From contig AZHR01000010.1 of assembly GCA_000504625.1 (NCBI GenBank), positions 1-41,213 of the forward strand: a DNA stretch of 41,213 nucleotides. The letters are read 5' to 3'. The notes under the pieces are model-generated. The model worked only from the letters and a program-made list of their open reading frames with translations. It was not told the DNA's origin and did not search any database. Shown here in pieces: positions 33,476 through 41,213 of this stretch. A program made the translations under genes and the position numbers. How positions within the stretch are numbered: position 1 is the first letter of the stretch; every line of letters begins with the position of its first letter. Source of the DNA: an alpha proteobacterium SCGC AAA240-E13. GTDB lineage: Bacteria; Pseudomonadota; Alphaproteobacteria; Pelagibacterales; Pelagibacteraceae.

Positions 33476-33498
33476 AATTATTTTATACAATTAGTAAA
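33471..33498 (-). promoter_or_regulatory. Candidate promoter of the long minus-strand operon
   Basis: Read on the minus strand: -35-like TTTACT (33498-33493), 16-nt spacer, -10-like TATAGT (33476-33471) overlapping the palindrome. A regulator bound to the palindrome would block it. Many A/T hexamers occur here, so the exact boxes are uncertain. Confidence 0.35.
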
Positions 33499-33635
33499 GT
33501 AATAAATTAAATATTTTTTAAGGAAGTGTATTTTTTGGTATTTCAAATTATATCATTATTTAAAAATTTTATTAGACTTTTAAATAATTTTATTTAACCT
33601 TTATTTGCCAATATCGAGGTAATTAATTATTTTGA
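33499..33635. other. Divergent spacer before capsule-type transferase gene
   Basis: Remaining intergenic DNA between the MarR gene and the plus-strand transferase. Extremely A/T-rich; no gene seen. A GAGGT at 33616-33620 is too far (15 nt) from the ATG at 33636 to be a normal Shine-Dalgarno. Must hold the promoter of the plus-strand gene. Confidence 0.35.
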
Positions 33636-35372
33636 ATGAAAAATTATAATTATAAGATAATTTATTATTTTTCAATGTTTTTTTTGTATGAGATAAAAAA
33701 TATTTTATCTTATTTAAAATATAAATTAATTTTTATTAAAAATTATAGTCTAATAAATTATTCAAAATTTAAGAAAAATGAACTTATAAATCCAAGTAAA
33801 GATGAATACTTTAAAAAATATATTAATGAAAATTATAAAGTTTGGAAGAATTTAAATATTAAAAAAAAAAAAATAAGTAATAAAATATTAGTTACTAGTT
33901 TTGTCCATCTACCACAAGATGCTATATGCCATGGCATAGTTGCTAAATATCTACAAGACAAATTCAAATTTGATTTAATTGGTTTTATAGATAAAGAAAA
34001 TTTGGAAGCAGAAATTATATTAAGAAGTTTTGGAGTCAAAAATTTTATCTATCTTAGTAATCAAAATATTTTGATAAGAATAAAATATTTTTTACAAGCA
34101 CTTAAAATTATTAAAAAATTTGATGGAGTTTCAAAATTTTTGAAATTTAAATATAATAAAATTGATATTGGTAAAACTGTTTATGAACATATTTTACGTC
34201 ATACTGGAGTACCAAGTACTAATAATATAAATTTTAAATTTATATTGCACTTGTCTGAAGCAATTCGAATCAGTATTTTTTGTAAAAATATTTTTTTGAA
34301 ACACAATATTAAAGCCGTAGTTCAAACTGAAAACCAATTCATTCCTTCAAACATAATTTTTTTAAGTTCTTTAATAAATAATATTAACGTATTTGCTAGA
34401 GAAGCTGCACCTCAAAAGATAAGTATTAGAAAATATTCCAATTTTACTGAAGCTTATACAGCTAGAACTGAACCATCCAAAAAACTTTTCCAATTTATAT
34501 TAAATAATTATAGATCATTTGCTTCTAAAAATGGTGAAAAAATCGTAAAACAAAGATTTAAAGGTTTAAGCAATTTTTCGGATAGTATAGAAAATCCACA
34601 CTCACATATTGGTAATAAATTTAATTCAAAAAAAGAAATTTGCCAAAAACTTAAATGGAAACAATCTAAACCAATTGTTTGTATATTTTCTCATACTTTT
34701 GTTGATGGAAATTTTTTATCAGGTTGGCGTATTTTTAGAGATAATTATTCATGGTTAAATGAAACTTTGCAATACGTTTCTAAACTGAAAAAAATAAATT
34801 GGCTTGTAAAACCACATCCAATGGATGCTCATTATATAAACTTAAAAATTAATTCAGAGCAAATGATTAAAAAATTTTGTACAAAATATAATCATATTCA
34901 TTTATTTCCTAAAAATGTTTCGTTACAGTCAGCGGTAAATTTTGCAAGTTCAGTTGTTACCTCTAATGGCACAATTGCTTTTGAATTTGCTTGTTTTAAA
35001 AAGCCATGTGTTTTGGCTGCAAGAAGCTCATATTCTGATTTAATATTTAAGAAAAATTACATACCTAGTTCAAAAAGAGAATATTTTATTCTTTTGAATA
35101 GAGCTAATAAAGCGAAAGCAATATCAAAATTAGAAGTACAAAAAGCTAAGATTTTTTCGTTTATTAAAGATAAATTAATTAGAACAAAAAATCCACTTTT
35201 AGCAAATATCATTGTAAAAAGAAATTTTAATAGGAAAAAATTTTGGATAAGTTCAGCAAATTTAGCAAAGAAATACTCATTTAAAAGAGATAAATTCAGA
35301 AAATTATTTTATTATCAACTAGAAAAAAACAATCGTCACACAATAAATCTAAATATATTAAAAGGAAACTGA
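33636..35372 (+). CDS. Capsule-polysaccharide-type glycosyltransferase (GT-B-like)
   Basis: 578 residues. The C-terminal half has WLVKPHPMDAHY, then TSNGTIAFEFACFKKPCVLAARSSYSDLIF, the layout of capsule synthesis / CDP-glycerol-transferase-like proteins (K-P-H-P block followed by a Ser-x-Gly-Thr-x-x-x-E-x donor loop). A hydrophobic stretch near the N-terminus (FSMFFLYEI...) may bind the membrane. The middle region (VVQTENQFIPSNIIFLSS) fits the N-terminal GT-B domain. Donor and acceptor are not readable. It stands alone on the plus strand, divergent from the MarR gene and perhaps controlled by the same intergenic region. Confidence 0.75.
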   Translation: MKNYNYKIIYYFSMFFLYEIKNILSYLKYKLIFIKNYSLINYSKFKKNELINPSKDEYFKKYINENYKVWKNLNIKKKKISNKILVTSFVHLPQDAICHGIVAKYLQDKFKFDLIGFIDKENLEAEIILRSFGVKNFIYLSNQNILIRIKYFLQALKIIKKFDGVSKFLKFKYNKIDIGKTVYEHILRHTGVPSTNNINFKFILHLSEAIRISIFCKNIFLKHNIKAVVQTENQFIPSNIIFLSSLINNINVFAREAAPQKISIRKYSNFTEAYTARTEPSKKLFQFILNNYRSFASKNGEKIVKQRFKGLSNFSDSIENPHSHIGNKFNSKKEICQKLKWKQSKPIVCIFSHTFVDGNFLSGWRIFRDNYSWLNETLQYVSKLKKINWLVKPHPMDAHYINLKINSEQMIKKFCTKYNHIHLFPKNVSLQSAVNFASSVVTSNGTIAFEFACFKKPCVLAARSSYSDLIFKKNYIPSSKREYFILLNRANKAKAISKLEVQKAKIFSFIKDKLIRTKNPLLANIIVKRNFNRKKFWISSANLAKKYSFKRDKFRKLFYYQLEKNNRHTINLNILKGN

Positions 35373-35417
35373 ATCAATTAAAAATGAAAATATTTTTTAA
35401 AGTTATTTTAATATTAT

Positions 35418-36272
35418 CTAAAAATATCTTGATTTAATTTCTCTTACTATACTCTTATTTCCAGAAATTTGAATATTGGAGCTTGTATATTTTCTAAGAT
35501 ACTTATCATAATATTTAAATCTAGAATCCAAATCTTTAATAAACTTGATGGGGTGAAAAATTGTTTTTTTTGATAGATTAATTGTTTTTAAATTTAACTT
35601 TTCTCTATAAAGATCAGACTTATGATGTTTTGATTCTTTAAACAAATTTGACCTAATGCAAATAATTCTTTTTTTTAGAACTATTGCATCAACTATTGCG
35701 CTTGAATCAAAAAATAAAACGATAAAAGATTTTTTAATGAGATCTTTTGTTTTAAATTTAACTACTTTAAATTTTTTAAATCTTCTAGCTGCTCTATTTA
35801 AATCATATGCAGGATGTATAGAAATAATTACTTGTTTTTTAAAAACTTTTGAAAAATTATTTAATAATTGATTAAGTTCTCTATAATGTTCTTCAATTAA
35901 CTCTTTTTTAAATCTACTTTTTTGTTCAAAATCATCATATTCCGGTTCTTGATCTATCAATAATATTACGTCTTCTTTAACGTTTGTTTTATTCAAATAA
36001 TATTTTTCGTCAAATTGTTTACTTTTAACCAAAAAAAATTCTTTATAAGCAGAAGGTCTTCTAAAAAAATTTTTTTTATTGTTTATAAAATGTCTATAAA
36101 ATTCTCTATTACATGTAAATCTAATATCAAATTTAGGAACAAAACCTAAAGATGATAGTATTGTAAATAATTTTTCTGGTAAAATCTTTGTTAGAAGCCA
36201 TTTTAAATAATACATATCTTTATCCATATGATAAAATGCACTAGCTTGTAAGTTTCCCACATGGTTAATCAT
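35418..36272 (-). pseudogene. Glycan transferase-like protein, C-terminal part after frameshift
   Basis: 284 residues from an ATG at 36272, but almost certainly the C-terminal part of a longer protein. Adding one A to the 11-base run at 36286-36296 would join it to the upstream frame and read KKKNIPQIMINHVGNLQ across the junction, giving about 396 residues. The C-terminal half (VIISIHPAYDL, then LFFDSSAIVDAIVLKKRIICI) resembles the donor half of capsule/CDP-glycerol-type GT-B proteins. The ATG overlaps the upstream TGA, so coupled reinitiation could still make a truncated product. Last gene of the amidino-sugar/carbamoyltransferase operon. Confidence 0.75.
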
Positions 36273-36607
36273 AATTTGAGGTATATTTTTTTTTTTAGAT
36301 AAAAAAACAATCTGTAATATCTAAATTCTCTACCTGTATTATTTATCATTATTGGTTTTTTTTCTCTAAGAAAAAGATCTAAGGAATTGAAATTAATTGG
36401 ATTATAAAAAATTATTTTTTTTGGTAAATTAAGAAAAAGTTTTTTATTGTAATTTTTTGTTTTTTTACTTTCTACTAAGTTATCAATATTTACAAAATAG
36501 ACATTATGAAAGTTATTACAAACTTCTTTAATGAATAATTCAAATGTGGTTTTATAAAGATGTACACTTTTAAATGGAGTTAAAAAAATAATCTCTCTTT
36601 TTTTCAT
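36269..36607 (-). pseudogene. Same transferase-like gene, N-terminal part before frameshift
   Basis: 112 residues from the ATG at 36607; a GTG at 36622 gives 117. REIIFLTPFKSVHLYKTTFELF, VYFVNIDNLVES and PIMINNTGREFRYYRLFFYL look like the N-terminal Rossmann half of a GT-B-type protein. After the A11 run the frame reads only KIYLKL and stops. Ending exactly where the next frame begins, with the two frames restored by one base, marks it as the first part of a broken, slipped or mis-sequenced gene rather than a separate small protein. Confidence 0.75.
36286..36296. repeat. 11-base homopolymer (A on coding strand) at frameshift
   Basis: Eleven T on the plus strand, A on the coding strand. A 12-base run would restore one long reading frame; a 10-base run leads to a stop within six codons. 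A typical site for slipped-strand mispairing, transcriptional slippage or sequencing error. Confidence 0.85.
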
Positions 36608-36679
36608 GATCTTACTAACCACATATTCAATTAATTTCCTTATAAACTATTTAAAATAAAATTTTGAATCTATTATTTA

Positions 36680-38458
36680 CTACTTTTTTTCAATTAAATA
36701 TTGATCTTCCAAATAAAGATATTTAAGACCTGAAGCTTTAAAAGTATTTATAACATCTTCTAAAGAAGAACTAATTGGATTTCCATGTAGATTTAAACTT
36801 GTGTTCAAAACTGCAGGAATGCCTGTTATATTGTAAAAACACCTTATTAAATCATAAAATTTTTTATTATTTTTTTTTTTCAGTATTTGAGGTCTGACTG
36901 TCATATCATATTGATGTGTTCCAGCTTTAATATTGTTATAAAAAACTTTTTTCGTATCAAATCCAATAGTCATGTGATCGCATGCAATTCCCTTATTATT
37001 ACAAATGATTTTATTTTGCTTGTCAAATAATATGGTTAAAGCAAAAGGCATCCAAAAATCTCTATTTTTTATTGCTTCGTTAATTTCTTTAATACAATCC
37101 ATATTTTGTGGATTGGCAATTATGCTTCGATTACCAAGGGCTCTAGCACCAAATTCTTCTCTACCCCTCGCTATGGCAATAATTTTTCCATTTTTTAAAA
37201 GTTGAGCTATATAATTTGGAGTAGCTTTTTTTATTATTTTAAATTTATTTTTTTTAAATTTTTTTGATAAGACAATTGAGTTTAAATCTTCAGTTAAATT
37301 ATAACCAAGATATATGTTGTCTAAAGATTTTGAATTTGATTTTGCTAAATAGTAACATGCACCAATACTTAAGGACTCATCAGAACCTGATGGTGGTACA
37401 AATAATTTTTTTACGAACGGAAGTTCGGAGAGTAGTTTATTATTTTTTATATTCATAGAAACACCTCCACTGAACGCAAAGTTTGTCAATCCTGTTCGTT
37501 TATACATTTGAGTAAATAATTTAGTTGAAATTTGTTCTACAAATATCTGAAGCCCTCCAGCTATATTATCAAATCTGTATGGTTCAAATTTTTTTTTTAA
37601 ATAAGCATACATATCCTTAGGACGATTTTTTCTTAAAACTCTACAATTTTCTACTTTTAAAATATCTTTAAATACGTTTTCATAAACTTCATATGCATAT
37701 TTTTTCTTAGCATATGGAGCCAGTCCCATAACTTTATATTCATGTTCATCAGGTTTCATTGATAATAATAAAGTGGTCATTTTGTAAATCCTTGCTAAAT
37801 CACATTCGGATGATTCGGCAATTTTATGCAGTACTTTCTCATCTTTTTTTGTAACCCAAGCAGTCTGGTTTAAATAATCACCCTGACTATCAATGGTTAA
37901 AATTGCACATTTGATAAACGTATTTATATAAGCAAAATAAGCATAATGAGCATGACAAGTATGATGATCGATAAAAAATATTTTTTCTTTATCTATTTTT
38001 GTTTGAAAATGTATAAAATTAATTTGGTCTTGTTTAAATAATTCAATGTTATGTAAATTTTTTTTGTTTTTATACTTTCTAAAATCCATATATAGATTAA
38101 GATTATTTCTTTTGTCTTTCATTAACGTTTGAATATATTTATCAGTTGATAAATTTTTTATTTTTCTTCCATAGTAGTAATCACCATAGTAATTTTTAAA
38201 ATCTTGAATTGTAAAAAAGTGACCTACGGGAAACATATAAGTAAATGGTGAATTAAATTTAGTACTAAAAGCTATATTATCAATTTTTAATTTTTCTTTT
38301 TTTAAAAATTTTAAAATATAATCTATAGATTTTTTTGGATAACCTTCAAAGTTTTTTTTTTTTGTAAAACGTTCTTCTTGCGCCACCACAGTAATTTTAC
38401 CATTTATCATCAAACAAGCGCTTGAATTATGACTAAGATTTACACCTAAAAAAATCAT
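36680..38458 (-). CDS. NodU/CmcH-type carbamoyltransferase
   Basis: 592 residues, normal for the family. The N-terminus FLGVNLSHNSSACLMINGKI and the metal motif D164-H-H-T-C-H169-A-H-Y-A-Y define the YgjD/Kae1-like domain that makes carbamoyl-adenylate from carbamoyl phosphate and ATP. FAFSGGVSMNIKNNKLLSE, FVPPSGSDESLSIGA, GREEFGARALGNRSIIA and the C-terminal IPAVLNTSLNLHGNPI confirm the family. It adds a carbamoyl group to a sugar hydroxyl. Between the HisF2-like gene (68-nt spacer) and the broken transferase gene, it should decorate the surface glycan made by this operon. Confidence 0.94.
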   Translation of the reverse strand: MIFLGVNLSHNSSACLMINGKITVVAQEERFTKKKNFEGYPKKSIDYILKFLKKEKLKIDNIAFSTKFNSPFTYMFPVGHFFTIQDFKNYYGDYYYGRKIKNLSTDKYIQTLMKDKRNNLNLYMDFRKYKNKKNLHNIELFKQDQINFIHFQTKIDKEKIFFIDHHTCHAHYAYFAYINTFIKCAILTIDSQGDYLNQTAWVTKKDEKVLHKIAESSECDLARIYKMTTLLLSMKPDEHEYKVMGLAPYAKKKYAYEVYENVFKDILKVENCRVLRKNRPKDMYAYLKKKFEPYRFDNIAGGLQIFVEQISTKLFTQMYKRTGLTNFAFSGGVSMNIKNNKLLSELPFVKKLFVPPSGSDESLSIGACYYLAKSNSKSLDNIYLGYNLTEDLNSIVLSKKFKKNKFKIIKKATPNYIAQLLKNGKIIAIARGREEFGARALGNRSIIANPQNMDCIKEINEAIKNRDFWMPFALTILFDKQNKIICNNKGIACDHMTIGFDTKKVFYNNIKAGTHQYDMTVRPQILKKKNNKKFYDLIRCFYNITGIPAVLNTSLNLHGNPISSSLEDVINTFKASGLKYLYLEDQYLIEKK

Positions 38459-38526
38459 TTTTTATTTTAATATTTTTTATCTTATTGATCGATTAGTTAC
38501 AAAATAATTTATTACGTTTGTAAAAG

Positions 38527-39297
38527 TTACATTCTATAGCAATCCCTAACCGGGATACCACTTTCATTCAATTTTTTTTTTGCCTTTAAAGGTGTTTGGT
38601 CAGTGAAATGAAACATACTAGCAGCAGCTACTGCAGAAGCTCCTCCATCTCTAATTGCGTAAACCATATGATCGTAGTTACCCGCCCCACCTGAGGCTAT
38701 AACTGGAACGGAAACGGCTTTAACTACTGTACTAATTAACTTAATATCATAACCTTTTCTAGTACCATCAAGGTTTATTGAAGTTATGAGAATTTCTCCA
38801 CAACCAAGTTGTTCTAGTTCTTTAGCCCATTCATCAGGTTTTTTTTCCGTATTTTTTTTTCCACAATCACTGTAACAATAATACTGTCCATCTGTATTTT
38901 TTTTTGCATCTATACTAGCAACTACACATTGAGACCCAAACATATTAGATGCCTCTTTAATAATTTCCGGACGAGTATAAGAATAAGAATTAATCGAAAT
39001 TTTATCTGCTCCAGACTTCAGCAAATGTTCAATTTGGGACAACTTATTAATACCACCTCCTACAGTAAATGGAACTGAACATTCTATGGCAAAATCTTTC
39101 ATAGATTTATTATCGGGTTCTCTTTTTTCTTCCGTAGCTGTAATATCAAACAAAAATAGTTCATCTACGTCTCTGGAATTATAAACTTTTATCGCAGGAA
39201 TTACAGATCCAACTCTTCTCCAGCTATTGAAACCTACTCCTTTTACCAATCCATAATTTTTCCACAATAATGTTGGAATAACCCTAATTTTTAGCAT
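38527..39297 (-). CDS. hisF2: HisF2-like cyclase subunit of an amidino-sugar synthase
   Basis: 256 residues, HisF length. The barrel aligns without gaps to HisF at the N-terminus, where catalytic Asp11 is Leu11 (RVIPTLLWKNYGLVKG), while Asp130 is kept (VASIDAKKN). Loss of Asp11 argues against histidine synthesis and for the HisF2 of WbpG-HisH2-HisF2 systems, which channels ammonia to the amidotransferase. It overlaps the HisH2-like gene by 7 nt. Confidence 0.88.
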   Translation of the reverse strand: MLKIRVIPTLLWKNYGLVKGVGFNSWRRVGSVIPAIKVYNSRDVDELFLFDITATEEKREPDNKSMKDFAIECSVPFTVGGGINKLSQIEHLLKSGADKISINSYSYTRPEIIKEASNMFGSQCVVASIDAKKNTDGQYYCYSDCGKKNTEKKPDEWAKELEQLGCGEILITSINLDGTRKGYDIKLISTVVKAVSVPVIASGGAGNYDHMVYAIRDGGASAVAAASMFHFTDQTPLKAKKKLNESGIPVRDCYRM

Positions 39298-39914
39298 TGT
39301 GTTATTTTCAAAAAATTTCTTAAAAATTGTCTACCTGGTAAAGAACTTTTTTCTGGATGAAATTGAGTACCAAAAATATTTTGGTTTTTTATTATCGCAA
39401 TAATTTCAACATCATAATCTGTAGTACCAAATATTAATTCTTTATCTATATTTTTAAAGGCAAAAGAGTGCACAAAATAAAAATCTGAGTTTTGTGCAAT
39501 GTTATTAAATAATTGATTTTTTTTTATTTTTACATTATTCCATCCCACATGAGGTAATCTAAGTTTGCAACCTAATTGATTTAATTTTACTACATCTCCT
39601 TTAATAAACGACAGTCCTCTTGTATAGCTTACCTCATTGCTTGACCCTGCTAGCAAATGCATACCCAGACATATTCCTAGCAAAGGTATTTTATTTGCTC
39701 CTTTTACAAGCTTGTTTAATTTCACTGTCCACCCACCTTGTTCCAAATTCTCCATTGCTTTACTGAAAGATCCAACTCCTGGTAAAATAATCTTGTCTGC
39801 TTTATCTAGATCGTTGGGATAATTTGCGATAAACGCTTCGTATTCCAAACTCTCAACTGTTTGTTTAATTGAAAAAATGTTACCCATTCCATAATTTATT
39901 ATTCCAATTTTCAT
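39291..39914 (-). CDS. hisH2: HisH2-like glutamine amidotransferase
   Basis: 207 residues. Class I glutaminase with nucleophile Cys82 (LLGICLGMHLL) and H186/E188 (QFHPEKS) completing the triad. Releases ammonia from glutamine. Encoded 8 nt after the WbpG/PseA-like gene and overlapping the HisF2-like gene, it forms the ammonia supply for acetamidino group synthesis rather than histidine synthesis, since no other his genes are present. Confidence 0.92.
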   Translation of the reverse strand: MKIGIINYGMGNIFSIKQTVESLEYEAFIANYPNDLDKADKIILPGVGSFSKAMENLEQGGWTVKLNKLVKGANKIPLLGICLGMHLLAGSSNEVSYTRGLSFIKGDVVKLNQLGCKLRLPHVGWNNVKIKKNQLFNNIAQNSDFYFVHSFAFKNIDKELIFGTTDYDVEIIAIIKNQNIFGTQFHPEKSSLPGRQFLRNFLKITQC

Positions 39915-39922
39915 GTTTTTTT

Positions 39923-41056
39923 TTACATTAAATTAATTAAATTTCCTTGATTATCTTTGATCAATTCACCTGTTTGATTACACTTAAAGATTTTTTTGTT
40001 AGTAAATTTATCACATAATTTTATAAATTCTTTTAAACTCATATCAATATTTTTCAGAATTTCTTCAAGGGGTTTTCCAAGATAACTTTTTGGAAATTTA
40101 CCTTCATAATCTTTTACAATTTTTATAGCTTTTTCTCTTGAAATTAAATTTCTTCTAATTAAAAAACTTAGTTGATCTGATGCTCTTCCAAATCCATATT
40201 TTAGATATTTAAAATAATCATGAATACCATGTTGATAATTGTCTAATTTTTCACAATCCAAATATCCGTTTTCAATAGGTCCATTAAATGTTGAGAATCC
40301 ATTTTTTTTTGCTATTTCTGCATTTCTTAAATTATCCCATGGTTCATAGTGCCCTAAAAATATACCCATAACCTTAAACTGATTTAATTCCTCTTCACTT
40401 GGATAATGATATGGATATAAATCAGAATCTTTAAATTTATAATTTTCTGATAAATCAGTTACTCTTAAACCTAACAACCCACCAAATTCTTCTAGCCAGG
40501 CACGATCAAGTATATTTGAGTGAATTTGTTTTTCTGGTCCTCCATATTCAAACTGAGGATTTTCTCCCCAAATAATAAGGGGTATTTTATAATTCAAAGC
40601 AAATCTTACTGGTATTGTAAAAATCGATACATGTTCAGGCCATGAAATATCACCAACTTCTTTTAAACCTATTTTGTTAAGACTTGCTCTTATTTTGGAA
40701 TTTGGACTAATTTCAATCATGTCAAATCCTATAGATCGTAAATTATTAATATTTTTTTTTCCTAACTCTGATAAATCACATGTTGTAGCGGTAACCACAA
40801 CTGGATTCAAACCCAATTCCCTGGCTCGAATAGCCTGGTAAGTACTATCCTTCCCTCCACTGGAAGGAATCACACAATTCCATTTTGAATTATTGGTTTT
40901 AAGTTTCTTAATAATTTCTTTTAATTGACTAAGCCTTTTATCCCAATCTATTTTTTTTCTTCCTTGAAAAGATCTGCAAGCGTTACATATATTTTCATTA
41001 TCAAAAAACTGATCCGGTCTAGTATTAGGAATTATACAAATTTTACAGTGTCTCAT
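39923..41056 (-). CDS. N-acetyl sugar amidotransferase (WbpG/PseA/WbuX family)
   Basis: 377 residues. A Cys cluster at the start (C4-x2-C7 and C24-x2-C27) may bind zinc. The PP-loop motif S65-S-G-G-K-D-S71 (VIPSSGGKDSTYQ) adenylates the acetamido carbonyl, which is then aminated with ammonia to an acetamidino group. IIWGENPQFEYGG and the GHYEPWDN block are typical of the family. Known members act on ManNAc3NAcA-type sugars (WbpG) or on pseudaminic and legionaminic acids. First gene of the minus operon, divergent by 47 bp from the Gfo/Idh/MocA gene. Confidence 0.94.
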   Translation of the reverse strand: MRHCKICIIPNTRPDQFFDNENICNACRSFQGRKKIDWDKRLSQLKEIIKKLKTNNSKWNCVIPSSGGKDSTYQAIRARELGLNPVVVTATTCDLSELGKKNINNLRSIGFDMIEISPNSKIRASLNKIGLKEVGDISWPEHVSIFTIPVRFALNYKIPLIIWGENPQFEYGGPEKQIHSNILDRAWLEEFGGLLGLRVTDLSENYKFKDSDLYPYHYPSEEELNQFKVMGIFLGHYEPWDNLRNAEIAKKNGFSTFNGPIENGYLDCEKLDNYQHGIHDYFKYLKYGFGRASDQLSFLIRRNLISREKAIKIVKDYEGKFPKSYLGKPLEEILKNIDMSLKEFIKLCDKFTNKKIFKCNQTGELIKDNQGNLINLM

Positions 41057-41103
41057 TATAATTGATTATTTAAATAAGAGTAATTAAGTTAGTTATATTA
41101 TAA

Positions 41104-41213
41104 ATGAAAAAAAAATTAAATATAATGTTTATAGGGTTAGGCTCCATTGGGCAAAGACATCTGAGAAATCTAAAAATAATCCTAAAAAATAACGTAAAAT
41201 TTTATGCTTTTAG
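41104..41213 (+). CDS. Gfo/Idh/MocA-family oxidoreductase, 5' end only
   Basis: The first 36 codons are visible before the window ends. NIMFIGLGSIGQRHLRNL is the NAD-binding start of this sugar dehydrogenase family (G-L-G-S-I-G-Q-R-H). Members near amidotransferases and CMP-sugar genes oxidise sugar nucleotides. Divergent from the WbpG/PseA-like gene. Confidence 0.8.
   Translation, partial: MKKKLNIMFIGLGSIGQRHLRNLKIILKNNVKFYAF

Noticed and set aside
32549..33640. Canonical ops (RfaH) element
   Set aside because: No GGCGGTAG-like sequence found by eye in the leaders around the NusG paralogue; a different recruitment signal is possible.
36680..38458. Nodulation function from NodU similarity
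   Set aside because: The family is general O-carbamoyltransferase; no other nod genes and the context is a surface glycan.
38527..39914. Histidine biosynthesis genes hisF/hisH
   Set aside because: No other his genes are nearby, HisF lacks Asp11, and both are coupled to a WbpG/PseA-type amidotransferase.
1..41213. tRNA genes, CRISPR arrays, insertion sequences, integrases
   Set aside because: None recognised on either strand by reading; island mobility is not explained by anything in the window.

Overview
The window reads as a surface-polysaccharide genomic island from a very AT-rich marine alphaproteobacterium, most likely SAR11 (Pelagibacterales) or a close relative. Four things point there: an alphaproteobacterial-type 5S rRNA standing apart from any 16S/23S gene; a 41-residue L36 of the alphaproteobacterial type; a transhydrogenase alpha subunit split into two genes (pntAA, pntAB); and very compact, strongly AT-biased coding. 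From memory, SAR11 genomes carry their main hypervariable region next to a 5S gene detached from 16S-23S; the lineage itself is inference.

Layout. (1) 1-2694: two minus-strand genes, a secreted MORN-repeat protein (cut by the left edge) and a B12-binding radical SAM protein. (2) 2857-5976: a plus-strand core block, 5S rRNA with its own candidate promoter, then rpmJ only 15 nt after it, then pntAA-pntAB-pntB. (3) 5973-7364: a FAD oxidoreductase, minus strand. (4) 7446-11835: a plus-strand, overlapping five-gene operon for a C-methylated amino-deoxy sugar (3,4-ketoisomerase, SDR, C-methyltransferase, RmlD-like reductase, aminotransferase). (5) 15891-11832: minus-strand operon of pyruvyltransferase, methyltransferase-like protein, GT4 glycosyltransferase and a GMD-like protein with an altered active site. 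(6) 16188-17042: a 2OG-Fe(II) oxygenase. (7) 33438-17025: a minus-strand run of about 18 genes opened by an EPS-type MarR regulator with a perfect palindrome just upstream of its start codon and a specialised NusG paralogue. It continues with LegB- and LegC-like enzymes, then an unusual acyl/aldehyde module (AMP ligase, LuxE, LuxC, FabZ-like, radical SAM, FabG-like, split transketolase, ACP), then CBS-nucleotidyltransferase, CMP-sugar synthetase, class III aminotransferase, PtmA-like SDR and a MurB-like protein. (8) 33636-35372: a capsule-type glycosyltransferase, plus strand. (9) 41056-35418: minus-strand operon for acetamidino-sugar formation (WbpG/PseA-like, HisH2, HisF2), a NodU-type carbamoyltransferase and a transferase gene broken at an 11-base homopolymer. 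(10) The right edge cuts a Gfo/Idh/MocA oxidoreductase.

How the genes may work together. The island makes several activated sugars: NDP-amino-C-methyl sugar, GDP/UDP- and CMP-activated legionaminate-like sugar, and amidino sugar. It decorates them (carbamoyl, pyruvyl, possibly hydroxyl or acyl groups) and assembles them with at least three glycosyltransferases. The MarR/NusG pair probably controls initiation and processive elongation of the long operon. The least explained part is the LuxE-LuxC-ACP-FabZ-FabG-transketolase module; I infer that it builds an acyl-derived aldehyde and possibly extends it by a C2 ketol unit for a glycan or lipid. No tRNA, CRISPR array, insertion sequence or integrase was seen.
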